Shown here: piece by piece, positions 60,786-64,000 of the stretch
Position numbering within the stretch: the first letter of the stretch is position 1
Layout: the number at the start of each line of letters is the position of its first letter
NCBI RefSeq assembly: GCF_030445035.2
Contig: NC_080694.1
Location: 71,191,147 to 71,255,146 of the forward strand
Reading direction: 5' to 3'
Source of the DNA: Dasypus novemcinctus
Lineage: Eukaryota; Chordata; Mammalia; Cingulata; Dasypodidae
Length of the DNA: 64,000 nucleotides
Notes under the pieces: generated by a model
What the model saw: only the letters and a program-made list of their open reading frames with translations
What the model was told of the DNA's origin: nothing
Databases searched by the model: none
Program-made: the position numbers and the translations under genes

Positions 60786-63202
60786 ATAATAAAAATCACC
60801 TCTTCTAATGAGAAAGCTTTATTTGTACTACCTTAATCTGGTTAGATTAAATTATCTTTAATTGGGTTCCTGTTATAATATCTCCATTGCCATACAATAT
60901 ATCTGATTTTGTGCTTTAAATATTTCCTCACAGGAACAAGATTAAATCACTCAAAAAAGACACTTACCTACTGGAGACAGCCTACATTCCATTTTTATTT
61001 GAATTATTTCCTTGGATATAAAAGAAGTGCAACGAGGTGATGTAAAATACTTAACAGAATGTATAAAATGAAATATTTCTATGTTAATTGGCTATTTTTG
61101 TTGTGGTGGTTATATTTCCATGGTGGTAAAAAGTATTTTAGTTTAGTCACCAACTGTTTGGTGGTTATTTGTTTCCACAGGACAAGTGAGTGTATTATTT
61201 ACAGGCAGCAGGAAGCAAGAAAAAATCGGAAGTTTCATGTATTATGCTAAAATTTTTCTTCTTCCTAGGTATGTACCATTCACCATTCATATTGCAATTT
61301 GTTTAATATAATTCTGAGAGGAATTTTTTTGGAAAGTAGAGGCCATACTGCAGCGAATGGAAACTTCCACACATAGGTGGTCATTGGACAGTACAGGAGA
61401 ACTTCCAGACATCCATGAAGGAGAGCAAGGTGATGAAATTAGAAGTAGGAGGTCACCAAAGCATGAGATCACCTAATTCAAAATTTAATACATGGCATAC
61501 TGTGACTTCCACCTCTTCAAAGGATATTAATCACTATTCCTTTTTGGGCCAGCTATGACTTCCGCCTCTTCAAAGGGTATTAATCAGTATTCCTTTTTGG
61601 AGAAAAAAGAAGAAAGAAACATTAGGATTTTAATGATGTTTCCTGGAAAGAATAACCTTGGCATATTTTATATAGGGGCATATTTGAAAAACTGTAGTAC
61701 ATCTAAACTGGAGGTGTATTCAGAAAATATTTTTGCATTCTATTTCATCTAAACAAAAAAATCATAAAATTCAATCAAAATATTTTTACTCATGCTTTCT
61801 TTTACAGTAGAAAATATATTTTTTTCTTTATCTCCAATAGAATAGGACAATTGTGAGCAAGATGCATAACCCTATTTGTGTTGACCACATTTGAAATGTG
61901 TGTTTTGTACCACTTAAGTGACCTAACTGGTTTAAGAACAATTTCAGTGGATCACTGCACTGTGCATGTCAGCAAACTTTCTCTACTCCTGTGCTGCTCA
62001 AATAAACTTGTAGTGTCCCTAGCTCCACTGGTAACACTTCTCAGATTAACAGGTACATATACATAGATATCTGCTACATTGATTTGTTGGACTCATCCTT
62101 TTGATTATTTACATCATTTCTCTTCCTGTAAGCAGCTTTCCTACCAAATCTACACTGGTTTGGGGGAAAGAAATCAGCTAATATTTTCAAAGAATTACCA
62201 AGCATGTTGTGTTTCTTCTTTCAGTTAGCTCGTCCCATAATAAACAATCGCAGAAACTAAAAATAAACCTCATTCAGTTATTACTATTCAAGTATTTTAA
62301 TATCATTATTCTTTTTCCTTTTGCTCAAAAGACACCTTTTTCTTCAATAAAATTATTTTCAGCCCATGTACCATGATTGCCCATCTCTGTTGCTTTAGTC
62401 TCCATAAAGCAAACACCTGGTGGTCAAAATGACAGCCCCAGGCAAAATGTCCTTTTTCCAATGCCAAGAAAATACTAGGAGTAAAGTAATCCCCATTCCT
62501 TCATAACTGGGGTTTCTCGTCCTTGGAAAAAAGTGTCTCATGGCTCCTGTCCTCTTCCCCTTACTGCCTGGTTCTGCTCCTTTTTTTCCACCAGGAAGGA
62601 AAAGGTTGCCTTTCTGTGGCTCCTCCTTCGCTTAAGCTGTTTGGGTCTAAATTCCATCACAATATTGCCTCTAAGTGCCTTTTATTCCATATTTAAAGAA
62701 TAAAGAACACCTAAGGTCCCTTGTCCTTACTCCTCAGGGGAGGTAGCAACTCTAGGAAGGGGCTTACTAGAGATGTTGACCTTGGGGAATCAATCTCAGG
62801 TGGAATTAAACAAAATTCATGGAGATGGGAGCTTAGTCGTGGGGAAACTAGGCAAGTAGCATTATAAGCTGCTTACAATGCGAACAAATTCTACATAATT
62901 CTGCTATTTGATTCTCCTTCTTACAGAATAGTTTTCATTTCCATTGATCACTTCACTAGGTTATTTACGTGCTGTTATTTATAAATAGATGGTTAAGACT
63001 ATTTCCACTCTCCAAGGAAATTGTTAAATTCAATCATAAAGCACCTTAGGTCTTTTTATTGAAATAGTGATTTTTTTCTAAAGAATTAACATTTCCTTAG
63101 GGGCTAAGTGACAGCTGTTTGAAAAAATCCATTCTCTGAATTGAATATTAGATTCCATTGTCCCTTTTGATGGAAATATATCCAACTCATGAATCGTATA
63201 AA
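60786..63202. other. Intergenic, little recognised
   Basis: AT-rich, with a small tandem duplication at 61503-61603. 62500-62830 is richer in C and has a vague retroelement look (cttgtccttactcctcaggggagg), but no family could be named. Confidence 0.4.
61503..61603. repeat. Tandem duplication, 53-bp period
   Basis: tgacttccacctcttcaaag at 61503 is repeated as tgacttccgcctcttcaaag at 61556. The match continues through ggatattaatcactattcctttttgg with only a few substitutions. Confidence 0.9.
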
Positions 63203-63475
63203 GACTATGAAATCAATATCACCCTAATACTAAAACCAGATAAAGACACTACAGAAAAAAAAAAGAAAAATTAAAGACTAATATTTCTAATCATAATAGA
63301 TGCAAAAATTCCTAACAAAATAGTTGGATCCAGAATTCAAAAACACATAAAAAAAAATTATGCAGCATGATCAAGTGTACTTTATCCCAGGTATACAAGA
63401 GTTGGTCAACACAAGAAAAGTCAATGAGTGTAATAGACCATACTGATAAATTGAAGAAGAAAATAAGAAGAATGT
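63203..63475 (+). mobile_element. Ancient L1 ORF2 (RT) fragment
   Basis: atcaatatcaccctaatactaaaaccagataaagac, then tttctaatcataatagatgcaaaaatt and atcaagtgtactttatcccaggtatacaag are the NITLIPKPDKD to QVGFIPG region of L1 RT. Strongly diverged. Confidence 0.8.
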
Positions 63476-63499
63476 TTATTGTTTACTTTGTGCAAAGTA

Positions 63500-64000
63500 A
63501 TATTTATGTCAGAGCCTAATGTGAAGTAGTTCATTTAGTTTTTCCCAGATCCTTATTAATATTGCACATTGTCAAATTCATAGATTATTTTCCAAATTGA
63601 TAGTTAGGAAATGATTTCCTAGTGTCATTTTATTTTGCATTTCTCTTATTGTGAATGGGTTGAGCTTCTCTTTGTTTGCTTATATGCCATTTCCTTTTGT
63701 TGTGAGATATCTGCTCATATTTTAGTATGTTCTTGCCCATTTCCCTATTGGGGCATAAGACTTTTTCTTTCTGATTTCTTGGTGATCTTTACATTTTACC
63801 TATTGGATTTTTTTATTTTCCTTTGTGATATGACTTTGCTTATTAAACTTTTCCATTTAGATATAACATACATCTAGAAAAGTATAAAAATCTTAAATGT
63901 ACAGCTCAATGAGTTTTCACAAATTAGACAGACCCCTGTACAACCCCACACAGGGTTGAGAGATAGAATACATCCACCTCAATCAGAAGATCCCCTTCTC
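63500..64000 (-). mobile_element. Ancient L1 remnants, reverse orientation
   Basis: tttattttgcatttctcttattgtgaatgggttgagcttct (63625-63670) is reversed ORF2 tail of an old L1. aagtataaaaatcttaaatgtacagctcaatgagttttcacaaa (63880-63925) is reversed old L1 3' sequence. It runs off the window end. Confidence 0.65.

Noticed and set aside
61318..61476. 53-codon charged frame ending EITxxx-stop that looked like a terminal exon
   Set aside because: Immediately preceded by an in-frame TGA with no good splice acceptor at that place; no family recognised.

Overview
This is a mammalian intergenic window, AT-rich and dense in retrotransposons, that carries a small piece of an olfactory receptor (OR) cluster. 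The SINEs match the tRNA-Ala-derived DAS family known from armadillos: head with Pol III boxes, body of about 390 bp, and a tail of TAAA-type repeats. The LINE-1s share a lineage-specific 3'UTR. Together these suggest a xenarthran, most likely an armadillo such as Dasypus. The species call is an inference from memory of these families.

Layout. 0.1-2.3 kb: 5' part of an old minus-strand L1. 3.6-5.0 kb: L1 3'UTR, SINE and old L1 scraps. 5.0-7.6 kb: an old duplicated flank interrupted by a 5'-truncated L1. 8.2-9.9 kb: two OR pseudogenes on opposite strands. 10-23 kb: mostly unrecognised sequence with MIRs, a MaLR-type LTR, a DAS SINE and two L1 3' ends, one of them inside a MIR. 23.2-24.1 kb: one intact OR gene on the minus strand, the only convincing functional gene here. 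24-27 kb: nothing recognised. 27.2-40.8 kb: a nest of minus-strand L1s, including a full-length element of about 9.6 kb with nearly intact ORFs. 42.7-46.2 kb: degraded L1 3'UTRs and a possible LTR. 47.6-57.8 kb: the second copy of the duplicated flank, interrupted by an old full-length plus-strand L1 that itself holds a DAS SINE. 59.1-60.8 kb: an L1 with a 5' inversion. 60.8-64 kb: unrecognised sequence, a 53-bp tandem duplication and ancient L1 pieces.

The most interesting material is the L1 biology. The two full-length elements carry an unusually long, apparently bipartite 3'UTR of about 2.7 kb. Its proximal part corresponds to the whole 3'UTR of an older element at 5.7-7.6 kb. Three older elements share a 5'UTR with a tRNA-like A-box/B-box module that the younger element lacks. 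Two homologous flanks about 42 kb apart are each broken by a plus-strand L1 at the same position. All homologies were judged by eye; no alignment or database search was run.
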